Shown piece after piece: positions 1-7,600 of a stretch of 8,126 bases of DNA. The position numbers and the translations under genes were made by a program. Position 1 is the first letter of the stretch. Every line of letters begins with the position of its first letter. The stretch is from Planctomycetales bacterium (GTDB lineage: Bacteria > Planctomycetota > Planctomycetia > Isosphaerales > Isosphaeraceae), in NCBI GenBank assembly GCA_027435495.1, contig DAHZZC010000627.1:1-8126 (forward strand), written 5' to 3'. Under the pieces are notes generated by a model. That model searched no databases. It saw only the letters and a list, made by a program, of their open reading frames with translations, and had not been told where the DNA came from.

Positions 1-2751
1 CGGCTCGACTCGCGAGCGGCGATCCTCGGCGGAGGCGATTCGGGGCCCGCGGTTGTCCCGGGCGATTCTCGATCGAGCCTTCTGGTCGAGGCGATCAACT
101 ACGGCGATGACGTCCAGATGCCGCCGAAATCGAAGCTCCCCGCTTCCGAGATCGCGTCGCTCACACGGTGGGTCGAGTCGGGAGCCGCCTGGGGGCGCGA
201 AGTCGCACCAAAGTCCGGGGCCCGGTTGGTCGACTTTGGAACGACTCTCCGCGAGCGGTCGACGTTCTGGTCGTTCCGCCCACTCCGCGACCCGGCGCCG
301 CCGAGCCCTACCGATCCGAGAGGCTGGGCCCGCAACCCGATCGATCGGTTCCTGCTCGACCGGCTTGCTTCCAGGGGGCTCACGCCCGCGCCCGAGGCGT
401 CTCGTCGCACGCTGATCCGACGGCTTAGCTTCGACCTGACCGGGCTCCCGCCGACCTCGGCCGAGGTGGAGGCGTTCCTCGCGGATCAATCGCTCGACGC
501 CTACGAGCGTCTGGTCGACCGGATGCTCGCCAGCCCCCGATACGGCGAGCGATGGGGGCGGCACTGGCTCGACCTCGTCCGATACGCCGAAACCTCGGGA
601 CACGAGTTCGATTACGAGATTCCCAGCGCCCATCGATATCGCGACTACGTCGTCCGGGCGATGAACGCCGACCTGCCGTTCGACCAGTTCCTGGTCGAGC
701 ATCTCGCGGGTGATCTTCTCGAAGCCCCGCGCCGGCATCCGGTCGAGGAATTCAACGAATCGATCATCGGCACCGGCTTCCTCTACCTTGGAGAGGGAAC
801 GCATTCGCCGGTCGACGTCCGCGAGGAGGAGGTCCGCCGGATCGACAACCAGATCGACGTCATCTCAAAGGCGTTCCTCGGATTGACGGTCGCCTGCGCT
901 CGGTGCCACGACCACAAGTTTGACCCGATCGCCAGCAAGGACTATTACGCCCTCGCCGGATACCTGCGTAGCTCTCGGTATCAGCAGGCGTTCATCGATC
1001 CGCCTGACCGGATTGGTGAGCCCGTCCGAAAACTCCAGACCATCCGCGACGAGATCGCCTCGATGATCGACCCGGGCAAGTGCTCGAGAGTGGACAACCC
1101 TGCGCGCTCGGAGGATCGACCGTTCGAGGACTTCAACGGCGAGGGATTCTCGGACTGGAAGGTCACAGGCGAGGCCTTCGGCGATCGGCCGACCCGCGCC
1201 GGCGATACCCGGGTTTCGATCGATGACCCGAAAGTACGAATGGAACGGTGCCGGCCGGGCGTCGCCCACAGCGGGACGATCTCGAATCGGCTCCTCGGTG
1301 TGATCCGATCGCGGTCCTTCACCATCGACCGGCGCTATATTCACTATCTGGTCGCGGGTCGGGGCGGAACACTTAATGTCGTGGTCGACGGGTTCGAGAA
1401 GATCCGCGACCCGATTTACGGCGGCCTGACCAGGCAGGTTGACGTCGGCGACGATTACCGATGGATCACCCAGGACGTCAGCATGTGGGTTGGACAGTCG
1501 GCGTATCTGGAAATCGCCGACGGCGCTGTTGCCGACTTCCGCGGAGGCGGGACGCGAATCCAGGACGGCCGAGGCTACATCGCCGTGGACGAGATCCGGA
1601 TGTCCGACCGGCCACAGCCGCCCCCGCTGCCGAAGTGGGAGAAGACGCCGACTCGCGACCTCTCGGCCGAGGCGACCGCCCTCGATCAAACCCATCCCAG
1701 GCAGGCGGCCCGCCTCCGATCGACGATCGACCGGTATCGAACCATCGAGGCCGCCATCCCCGCCCCAAGTCTCGCCCTGGCGGTTGCCGACGGCACCAGA
1801 ATCGACGAGCATGTCCTGATCCGCGGCAACTACCGGACGCCCGGCGAACAGGTCCGACGTCGGTTCCTCACGGTACTCCACGGGACTCCACGGGACTTTT
1901 CCGAGTCGGGTAGCGGTCGGCTTGAACTGGCCCATCAGCTCGTCGACCCTTCCTCGAACCACATTTCGCCGCGCGTGCTGGTCAATCGGCTCTGGCAACA
2001 CCATTTCGGCGAAGGCATCGTCCCATCCGTCGATGATTTTGGTTTGATGGGACGCGAGCCGTCGCATCCCGATCTGCTCGACTGGCTGGCCTCCCGGTTC
2101 GTGGAATCCGGCTGGTCAGTGAAGACGATGCATCGTTTAATGCTGATATCCAGCGCTTATCGGATGTCGAGCGCGCCGATGGGCGATGGCGAGCGCATCG
2201 ATCCTCAAAATGTGATGCTGCATCGGATGAACGTTCGTCGGCTCGAGGCCGAGTCGATTCGAGACGCGATACTGGCGGTCTCGGGGCGGCTGGATTCGAG
2301 GATGTACGGCCCCGCCGTTCCCGTCCACCTGAGTCCGTTCATGACCGGCCGGGGCCGGCCGGGCCATTCAGGACCGATCGATGGAGCCGGCCGGCGCAGC
2401 ATCTACCAGGAGGTTCGGCGCAACTTCCTGTTGCCGATGTTTCTGGCCTTTGACACGCCCGCCCCGTTTTCCTGCATGGGACGGCGGAACGTCTCCAACG
2501 TCCCGGCCCAGGCTCTGATCCTGCTGAATGACCCGATGGTCATCGCCGAGGCTCATCGCTGGGCCGATCGCGTTCGCTCGGGGCCCGATCGCGACGATCG
2601 GGACTGGATCGCCCGGTGCTTCCTCGATGCCTTCGGGAGATCTCCGACCGGCGACGAGGTCGAATCCTGCCGGGCCTTTCTCGCTCGGGCCGGCTGGGAT
2701 GATCTCTGTCATGTGCTTCTCAACATGAAAGAATTCCTTTTCATTGATTAG
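1..2751 (+). CDS. PSCyt1-DUF1549(PSCyt2)-DUF1553(PSD1) planctomycete cytochrome-type protein, 5' end missing
   Basis: The frame is open from base 1, so the gene starts left of the window; 916 codons precede the TAG at 2749-2751. Residues below count from the first codon in the window. Residues about 12-64 are the tail of a PSCyt1 cytochrome c domain (SGPAVVPGDSRSSLL, then MPPK at 40-43 whose Met is a plausible haem axial ligand, then ALTRWV-like SLTRWVESGAAW). The PSCyt1 CxxCH would lie upstream. FWSFRPL (89-95) and RNPIDRFL (from 111) open DUF1549, with LSFDLTGLPPT and RYGERWGRHWLDLVRYAET. CARCHDHKFDPI (299-310) holds a second CxxCH. Residues about 375-520 look like an inserted beta-rich domain. 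RGNYRTPGE (about 603) leads into DUF1553, with GSGRLELA, VNRLWQHHFGEG and NVPAQALILLNDP. The C-terminus KEFLFID is typical of the family. Probably periplasmic and haem-binding; reaction unknown. It is followed after 24 bases by DUF1501, its usual partner. Confidence 0.93.
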   Translation, partial: RLDSRAAILGGGDSGPAVVPGDSRSSLLVEAINYGDDVQMPPKSKLPASEIASLTRWVESGAAWGREVAPKSGARLVDFGTTLRERSTFWSFRPLRDPAPPSPTDPRGWARNPIDRFLLDRLASRGLTPAPEASRRTLIRRLSFDLTGLPPTSAEVEAFLADQSLDAYERLVDRMLASPRYGERWGRHWLDLVRYAETSGHEFDYEIPSAHRYRDYVVRAMNADLPFDQFLVEHLAGDLLEAPRRHPVEEFNESIIGTGFLYLGEGTHSPVDVREEEVRRIDNQIDVISKAFLGLTVACARCHDHKFDPIASKDYYALAGYLRSSRYQQAFIDPPDRIGEPVRKLQTIRDEIASMIDPGKCSRVDNPARSEDRPFEDFNGEGFSDWKVTGEAFGDRPTRAGDTRVSIDDPKVRMERCRPGVAHSGTISNRLLGVIRSRSFTIDRRYIHYLVAGRGGTLNVVVDGFEKIRDPIYGGLTRQVDVGDDYRWITQDVSMWVGQSAYLEIADGAVADFRGGGTRIQDGRGYIAVDEIRMSDRPQPPPLPKWEKTPTRDLSAEATALDQTHPRQAARLRSTIDRYRTIEAAIPAPSLALAVADGTRIDEHVLIRGNYRTPGEQVRRRFLTVLHGTPRDFSESGSGRLELAHQLVDPSSNHISPRVLVNRLWQHHFGEGIVPSVDDFGLMGREPSHPDLLDWLASRFVESGWSVKTMHRLMLISSAYRMSSAPMGDGERIDPQNVMLHRMNVRRLEAESIRDAILAVSGRLDSRMYGPAVPVHLSPFMTGRGRPGHSGPIDGAGRRSIYQEVRRNFLLPMFLAFDTPAPFSCMGRRNVSNVPAQALILLNDPMVIAEAHRWADRVRSGPDRDDRDWIARCFLDAFGRSPTGDEVESCRAFLARAGWDDLCHVLLNMKEFLFID

Positions 2752-2763
2752 GTCGGGGCGACC

Positions 2764-2770
2764 GAGGGGG
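2764..2770 (+). promoter_or_regulatory. Ribosome binding site of the DUF1501 gene
   Basis: GAGGGGG lies 5 bases before the ATG at 2776, inside the 24-base gap after the upstream stop codon. It supports the start that retains the twin-arginine motif. No terminator-like hairpin fits in this gap, which agrees with co-transcription of the two genes. Confidence 0.6.
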
Positions 2771-2775
2771 CGACG

Positions 2776-4221
2776 ATGCATTGCCGGAGGTTTCTCCATC
2801 CGGGGCTGACGCGCCGCGAGATGTTGCTCCGCTGCTCGAACGGGTTCGGAGCGATGGCGATGGCGGCGCTCGGGCGCGAGCCGGCCTTTGGCGCCGTGAT
2901 TCGCGAGGAGGCGGAGGGGGTGCCGTCGCCCGGTTCCTCGACGCGTCCGCCGCACCACCGGGCGAAGGCGCGGTCGGTGATTTTTCTTTACATGGACGGG
3001 GGTCCGTCGCAGGTCGACACGTTTGATCCCAAGCCGAGGCTGGATCGCGAGCATGGCCAGCCGATCCAGATGAAGACGCATCCGACGCAGTTCAACAACG
3101 TGGGGAACGTTCTGCGGTGCCCCTGGAAGTTTCGCCGGTACGGACAGAGCGGCATCCCGGTCAGCGACCTTTTTCCGAACGTCGGAAGGTGTGTCGATGA
3201 CCTGGCGATTGTTCGATCGATGGTTTCGGACTTCTCGGAGCACACGAGCGCCAATTATTTCCTCCACACGGGGAACGGTCTGCAAGGGCGGCCGAGCCAG
3301 GGCGCCTGGGTGACGTATGGACTTGGGAGCGAATGCCAGGATCTTCCCGGGTTTGTGGTGCTGAATGGTGGACTGATTCCGCCGGGCGGTATTGACTGCT
3401 TTAATAGTGGATTTCTCCCGGCGTCCTATCAGGGGTCGATCTTTCGGCCCGAGGGGGTTCCGGTCGCGAACATCGAGCGTGCGGAGCCGACCGAGGCGGG
3501 CCAGCGTCGGAAGCTGGACCTGCTGCGGACACTGGACCGCGGCGTTCTCGGCCGGATGGGGCATCATGACGGCATCGAGGCCGCCATCGCGAATTATGAG
3601 CTGGCGTTTCGGATGCAGTCGTCGGTGCCCGAGCTGGTCGCCATCGAGGGTGAATCGGCGGCGACCCGGGCCCTTTACGGCCTGGACGACCCGTATCCGC
3701 CGACCCGGATCTACGCCCGGGAATGCCTGATCGCCCGACGGTTGGTGGAGCGGGGTGTCCGGTTCATCGAGCTGACCTGCCCGGCAGTCGGCGGCGACCG
3801 ATGGGACCAGCACGGCGATTTGAAGCATGGACACGAGAACAATGCGCGGGCCGTCGATCGTCCGATCGCCGGTCTGCTTCGCGATCTCAAGGGGCGGGGA
3901 CTGCTCGACTCGACCCTGGTGATCTGGGCGGGCGAGTTTGGTCGGACTCCGATGGCCCAGGGCTCCGACGGCCGCGACCACAATCCGTACGGGTTCACGG
4001 TCTGGTTGGCCGGCGGCGGGATCAAGGGAGGAACGATCCACGGAGCGACCGACGATTACGGCTACCACGCGGTGGAAAACCAGGTGGAGATCCACGACCT
4101 TCACGCCACGATGCTGCACCTGCTTGGCGTGGATCACAAGCGGCTTACTTACCGATTCAGCGGCCGAGATATGCGTCTTACCGACGTTCGCGGCGAATTG
4201 ATCCCGGCGATCCTCGCCTGA
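2776..4221 (+). CDS. DUF1501 family protein, Tat-exported, alkaline-phosphatase-like fold
   Basis: Complete, 481 residues, normal for DUF1501. The N-terminus has LTRREMLL (residues 11-18) followed by a hydrophobic Ala/Met stretch (GFGAMAMAAL), a typical twin-arginine signal as seen in this family. The domain starts at SVIFLYMDGGPSQVDTFDPK (67-86), whose Asp residues are likely metal ligands. Further family motifs are HTSANYFLHTG, WDQHGD with the following KHGHEN (343-355), WAGEFGRTP (384-392), GRDHNP (399-404) and IHDLHATMLHLLGVDH (439-454). The Asp/His/Glu clusters match the metal-binding layout of the alkaline phosphatase/sulfatase superfamily, to which DUF1501 is related. Enzymatic activity has not been settled for the family and the substrate is unknown. 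ATG 2776 is chosen because of the ribosome site and because the next in-frame ATG (2821) would destroy the RR motif. It lies 24 bases after the DUF1549/DUF1553 gene, the standard planctomycete pair, so the two are probably one operon. The N-terminal 66 residues contain a Pro/Ser-rich linker between signal and domain. Confidence 0.94.
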   Translation: MHCRRFLHPGLTRREMLLRCSNGFGAMAMAALGREPAFGAVIREEAEGVPSPGSSTRPPHHRAKARSVIFLYMDGGPSQVDTFDPKPRLDREHGQPIQMKTHPTQFNNVGNVLRCPWKFRRYGQSGIPVSDLFPNVGRCVDDLAIVRSMVSDFSEHTSANYFLHTGNGLQGRPSQGAWVTYGLGSECQDLPGFVVLNGGLIPPGGIDCFNSGFLPASYQGSIFRPEGVPVANIERAEPTEAGQRRKLDLLRTLDRGVLGRMGHHDGIEAAIANYELAFRMQSSVPELVAIEGESAATRALYGLDDPYPPTRIYARECLIARRLVERGVRFIELTCPAVGGDRWDQHGDLKHGHENNARAVDRPIAGLLRDLKGRGLLDSTLVIWAGEFGRTPMAQGSDGRDHNPYGFTVWLAGGGIKGGTIHGATDDYGYHAVENQVEIHDLHATMLHLLGVDHKRLTYRFSGRDMRLTDVRGELIPAILA

Positions 4222-4228
4222 TCCTGCT

Positions 4229-4250
4229 TTTCGGAGGCATCCCTCCGAGA
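4229..4250 (+). terminator. Hairpin just after the DUF1501 stop, possible terminator
   Basis: TCGGAGG (4231-4237), loop CATC, CCTCCGA (4242-4248) form a perfect 7-bp stem. It can extend outward by a T-G wobble and a T-A pair to 4229-4250. It starts 9 bases after the TGA of DUF1501, the right place to end the operon. No T-tract follows (ATTGCAGG comes next), so it is not a canonical intrinsic terminator; it may instead protect the mRNA 3' end or help Rho-dependent termination. Confidence 0.45.
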
Positions 4251-4280
4251 TTGCAGGTTGCAACGATTCTGCGGGATGAC

Positions 4281-4310
4281 CCGGTCGGGCCGAAAAAACC
4301 GGTCGAGCCG
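4281..4310. repeat. 12-base direct repeat pair in the intergenic region
   Basis: CCGGTCGGGCCG (4281-4292) and CCGGTCGAGCCG (4299-4310) differ at one base and are separated by AAAAAA. The second copy also sits inside the short palindrome ACCGG-TCGAG-CCGGT (4298-4312). The 18-base period could be a tandem protein-binding site, but there is no independent support. Confidence 0.35.
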
Positions 4311-4352
4311 GTGATGAGGGTCAATATCGCCGCGTGGGCTGCCGATCATAGT

Positions 4353-4370
4353 GAAGACAAAGTCGTCTTC
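4353..4370. repeat. Inverted repeat GAAGAC/GTCTTC
   Basis: GAAGAC (4353-4358) and GTCTTC (4365-4370) pair perfectly around the 6-base loop AAAGTC. A weaker CTCTT/AAGAG pair follows at 4383-4398. These are part of the hairpin series upstream of the secretin-like gene. Role unknown. Confidence 0.35.
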
Positions 4371-4402
4371 CGCGGGAGAATTCTCTTGACCGGAAGAGTC
4401 GT

Positions 4403-4420
4403 GGGAGGTACGAACCTCCC
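4403..4420. repeat. Inverted repeat GGGAGGT/ACCTCCC with 4-base loop
   Basis: GGGAGGT (4403-4409), loop ACGA, ACCTCCC (4414-4420): a perfect 7-bp stem, extendable by one T-G pair. It resembles the stem after DUF1501 in size and GGAGG/CCTCC core. The GGAGG core is Shine-Dalgarno-like, but no open frame begins just downstream. It could be an RNA hairpin or an operator. Confidence 0.45.
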
Positions 4421-4474
4421 GGATCACATCCAGGTCAGGGTCGGTTCGCACGTCCGTAATCGGAAGACGCCTGA

Positions 4475-4493
4475 GCGCTCGAGTCTCGAGCGC
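4475..4493. repeat. 19-base palindrome around a central T
   Basis: GCGCTCGAG (4475-4483), T (4484), CTCGAGCGC (4485-4493) are perfect 9-base arms around one central base. As DNA this is a symmetric candidate site for a dimeric regulator. As RNA it gives an 8-bp stem with loop GTC. It lies about 130 bases upstream of the secretin-like start. No binding protein is implied by the window. Confidence 0.5.
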
Positions 4494-4571
4494 CGCCACT
4501 GGATCGCCTCAGGGCGAACCGGACGGCGAAGCAAGGGCTAATGGTCTCCCACTCACGAAGGCTGAATCGAG

Positions 4572-4595
4572 GCCGTCGCCAGGGACGTCGACGGC
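4572..4595 (+). promoter_or_regulatory. Inverted repeat just upstream of the secretin-like ribosome binding site
   Basis: GCCGTCG (4572-4578) and CGACGGC (4589-4595) are perfect 7-base arms around the 10-base loop CCAGGGACGT. The hairpin would end 17 bases before the AAAGGAGG at 4613-4620, so in the transcript it lies in the 5' leader. It could influence translation or stability of the mRNA; this is inferred from position only. Confidence 0.35.
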
Positions 4596-4612
4596 AGCCA
4601 TCGTGGGCGGCG

Positions 4613-4620
4613 AAAGGAGG
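4613..4620 (+). promoter_or_regulatory. Strong Shine-Dalgarno AAAGGAGG that sets a TTG start
   Basis: AAAGGAGG closely complements the 3' end of 16S rRNA and is followed after 5 bases (TCGCG) by TTG at 4626. This decides the start of the downstream gene: no ATG or GTG is in frame between the stop at 4563-4565 and 4626, and a later start would lose the signal peptide. Confidence 0.85.
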
Positions 4621-4625
4621 TCGCG

Positions 4626-7600
4626 TTGGGAAGGCTAAGAACGGTCAGTCTCATCTTGGTCCTTGGCGCATGGGGGGGGGCCACGGCAGGAGCCGCCCCC
4701 GATGACGCGGCCGCAGCGCCATCCACGGCGACCCGCCAGGCCCCGCCCGCGCCGGCGATCAAGTACCTGGAAGCGGGGGCCAGGCTCTTCAACGATCGGA
4801 ACTTCGCGATGGCCTCCAAGTACCTGGAGGCAGCGAACCGCTATCGCTCGGATCTGCGTGAGGACGAGCAGAAGACGCTGGACGCCTATCTGGGCGAGCT
4901 GGCGAAGGTGAAGCAGGAAGGTTTGATGGCCCCGTCGGCCTCATCGGCTCCGGCGGCGGCTCCGGTCGCGGCGGCGGCGGCCCCGGTCACGGCGGCGGCG
5001 GCCCCGGTCACGGCGGCGGCGGCCCCGGTCACGGCGGCGGCTTCGGCCGTGCCGGTCTCGGCGGCTCCCGCGCCGGCGAATGCCGCCGAGGCGAAGCAGC
5101 GCGGTCGCTGGCTGCTGAAGGAAGGGCGCGAGAAGCTGATTCTGGGGAACTACGACGCGGCCCAGCAGAAGTCGGACGAGGCGCGGTCGCTGGATATTCG
5201 CTGGGGCCTGTTTGACGACACGCCCGACAAGCTCGATCAGGACATTGCCCGGGCTCGTCCCCGCGCGGCCCTGCCGAGCCACGATGTGGCCAACGCCAAT
5301 CTGCCGCACGACCGGCGGACGGCCAGGGCTCGCCTTCGCGATGCCCGCAAGATGCTGGACTACGGCCAGTTCGAGCAGGCGGAAGCCGTGGCCCTCGACG
5401 TGAAGGGGTGGGGCCTCTCGTACAGCATGTTCGAGGACAGCCCCGAGAAGGTGGCCGCCGCGGCCCGGGCTCTTCGGCGCAGGGATAAGGTTCGTCGGAC
5501 CCCGGCCGGTCAGCAGATGGGTCAGGGAGTTTACGAGGAGCTGGTGCTGACCTCCCGGCAACTCCTGAAGGCCGGCCGGATTGACGAGGCGGAGAAGAAG
5601 GCCCAGCAGGCCCTTTCCATGCACGTGTACCCCGGCCTGAATCAGGACCGAGCCGAGGACGTGCTGCACGACATCGAGATGGCCCGGCATGCCCCACCGG
5701 CACCGGCGCCGACCGAGGGACTGGCCCTGGCTCAGGCCGAGGCAGCTCCCGCGGGCATTCCGGTCGCCGGTGGTACGGAGAAGTCCACGGTTGACCCGGC
5801 AGTGATCCCGAGCTCGGCCCCGGCCGAGGCGGCTCCCGAGCTTTCGGCCCCGGCCGATCGGGCACCGTCCAGTCCACCGGTGATGGCCGCCGCGCCGGCC
5901 CTTGATGCCGCGCCGGCGCCGGCCGCCGAGGCCCCGATGCCCGCGCCGGCCGCACAGCCGACTGCCGCTCCCACGGCCGCCCCGGCCGGGAATCGCGGCG
6001 AGCAACTCATCGCCGAGGCGAAGGCGCTTTTCGCCAGCGGCAACTTCCGAGCCGCCCGCGAGATCGCCGGGCAGGCCAAGACCGCCAACACCGGCGTCGA
6101 TTCCCAGGCCGACGAGCTGATCGCCCAGATCGGCCTCGCCGAGCAGGGCGGAGCGCTGGCTCTCTACGAGGAAGCCCTGGCCTCGATCCGCAAGGGTGAT
6201 GCGAACCGAGCCCGGGCACTGCTGACCGAGGTTGCCGCGGCCGGCGACTCGCTCGACCAGGGGCTCCGCACCAAGGTCCAGGGGCTGCTTCAGAAGCTCG
6301 CCAGCTCGGCCGGCCAGAAGCCCGGCACCGCCTCCACGGTCGATGCCGCGCAGGACGCCGAGACCATTGCCGCCCAGAAGCTCAACGCCGAGGTCGGCAC
6401 CAAGATCGCCGAGGCCCGCCGGTATCACGAGACCGATCCCGACAAGGCTCTGGGCATCTACCAGAAGTCCATTCAGGCCGTGCAGGGCTCGGGCCTGCCG
6501 CCTGAACTGACCCGCCCGATGGTCCGCCGGCTCGAGGTCGCCACCGAGCTTGCCAAGAAGGACAAGGCCGTCTACCTGACGAAGATGTCCGACAAGAAGC
6601 AGCGCGACGAGCTGGAGCTCAAGCGGCTTCGCATCCTTGAGGCCGACGGTGCCAAGAAGGGCCGGGTGAACGACCTGATGCAGAAGGCCGCCGAGGAGAT
6701 GGCCGCCGGCAAGTACATCGAGGCCGAGGCCAACGCCAAGCGGGTCATGGAGATCGACCCGAATAACGAGGTCGCCCCCATCGTCGCCTTCAAGGCCCGG
6801 ATGGAGCGTCGCTTCAAGTCGGAGGGGGACATCCGCGACGCCAAGGAGAACGGCGTCGTCGAGACCCTGCTCGACCTCGACAAGTCGTCGATCCCGGCTG
6901 ACAAGCAGTTGCTCTCTCGCTCGATCAAGTATGCGGAATCGTTCAAGGATCTGACCCGCGATCGCCTGGCTCTGATGAAGCGGCTCGAGGATAAGGAAGA
7001 TCCCAAGGTCGTCTCGATCAAGGCCAAGCTCAAGGAGCCGATTTCCCTCAATATCGACAAGCAGCCGCTCAACGAGGCCCTGAAGTTCATCTCCGACTAC
7101 AGCGGTCTGAACATCGTCCCCGACGCGAGGGGCCTGGCCGACGAGGGACTGGCGCCCAACTCGCCCGTCTCGTTGACGGTCAACAACATCTCGATGCGGA
7201 GCGCCCTGAGCCTGCTGCTCAAGCCGCTCGGCCTGACGTACAAGATCGAGAACGAGGTGATCCTGATCACCAGCCCGCAGGCCAACCCGACGGACACGTA
7301 CGTCAAAACGTACTATGTCGGCGACCTGCTGATCCCACCGTCGCGGTCCGTCTCCGAGGTCATGCCCAAGGGCTGGCATAACGTGGACGGGACCAACTCG
7401 GAGTCGTCGGCCCGGATGGTCAGCCCGAACTCGCCCTATGCGATGGGCGTGCAGGGCCCCGAATTTGGAAGCTCCGGGACGCAGGTGATCAAGAGCGATC
7501 GGCGATGGGTGGACATGTCTCCGCTCGTCCAGTTGATCGCCACCTCGATCGCGCCGGGGACCTGGCAGGTCAACGACCCGAACGGGACGGACATCTCGCA

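Larger units (their letters stand above)
4222..4625. other. Intergenic region with several short inverted repeats, no convincing gene
   Basis: This 404-base stretch separates the DUF1501 stop from the secretin-like start. In the frame of the downstream gene it is closed by TAA at 4539-4541 and TGA at 4563-4565. The ORFs that cross it on either strand are tails of antisense or out-of-frame readings of DUF1501 and show no domain-like sequence. It contains perfect inverted repeats at 4231-4248, 4353-4370, 4403-4420, 4475-4493 and 4572-4595, plus a 12-base direct repeat with one mismatch at 4281-4292 and 4299-4310. I do not recognise a known riboswitch or small RNA. The stretch most likely holds the end of the upstream operon and the promoter and leader of the downstream gene. 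Confidence 0.6.

Noticed and set aside
865..2067. A 400-codon minus-strand open frame opposite the cytochrome-type gene
   Set aside because: It lies wholly within the DUF1549/DUF1553 gene and shows no family motif; it is an antisense shadow.
2368..4263. A 631-codon minus-strand open frame opposite DUF1501 and the end of DUF1553
   Set aside because: It spans two well-supported genes and their gap, has no recognisable motif, and its composition is that of an antisense reading of GC-rich coding DNA.
4386..4414. TTGACC and TACGAA with 17-base spacing as a sigma-70-like promoter
   Set aside because: The -35-like box matches well but the -10-like box matches only 3 of 6 bases and lies inside the 4403-4420 inverted repeat. 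Planctomycete promoters are too poorly defined to call it.
4149..4499. A 116-codon minus-strand open frame covering most of the intergenic region
   Set aside because: It overlaps the conserved C-terminus of DUF1501, has no ribosome site I could accept, and no recognisable domain. Several hairpins inside it argue for non-coding use.
4663..4911. An 82-codon + frame overlapping the start of the secretin-like gene
   Set aside because: It is an out-of-frame Arg/Pro-rich reading with no ribosome site at the proper distance; it matters only as the frame reached if the G9 run slipped.
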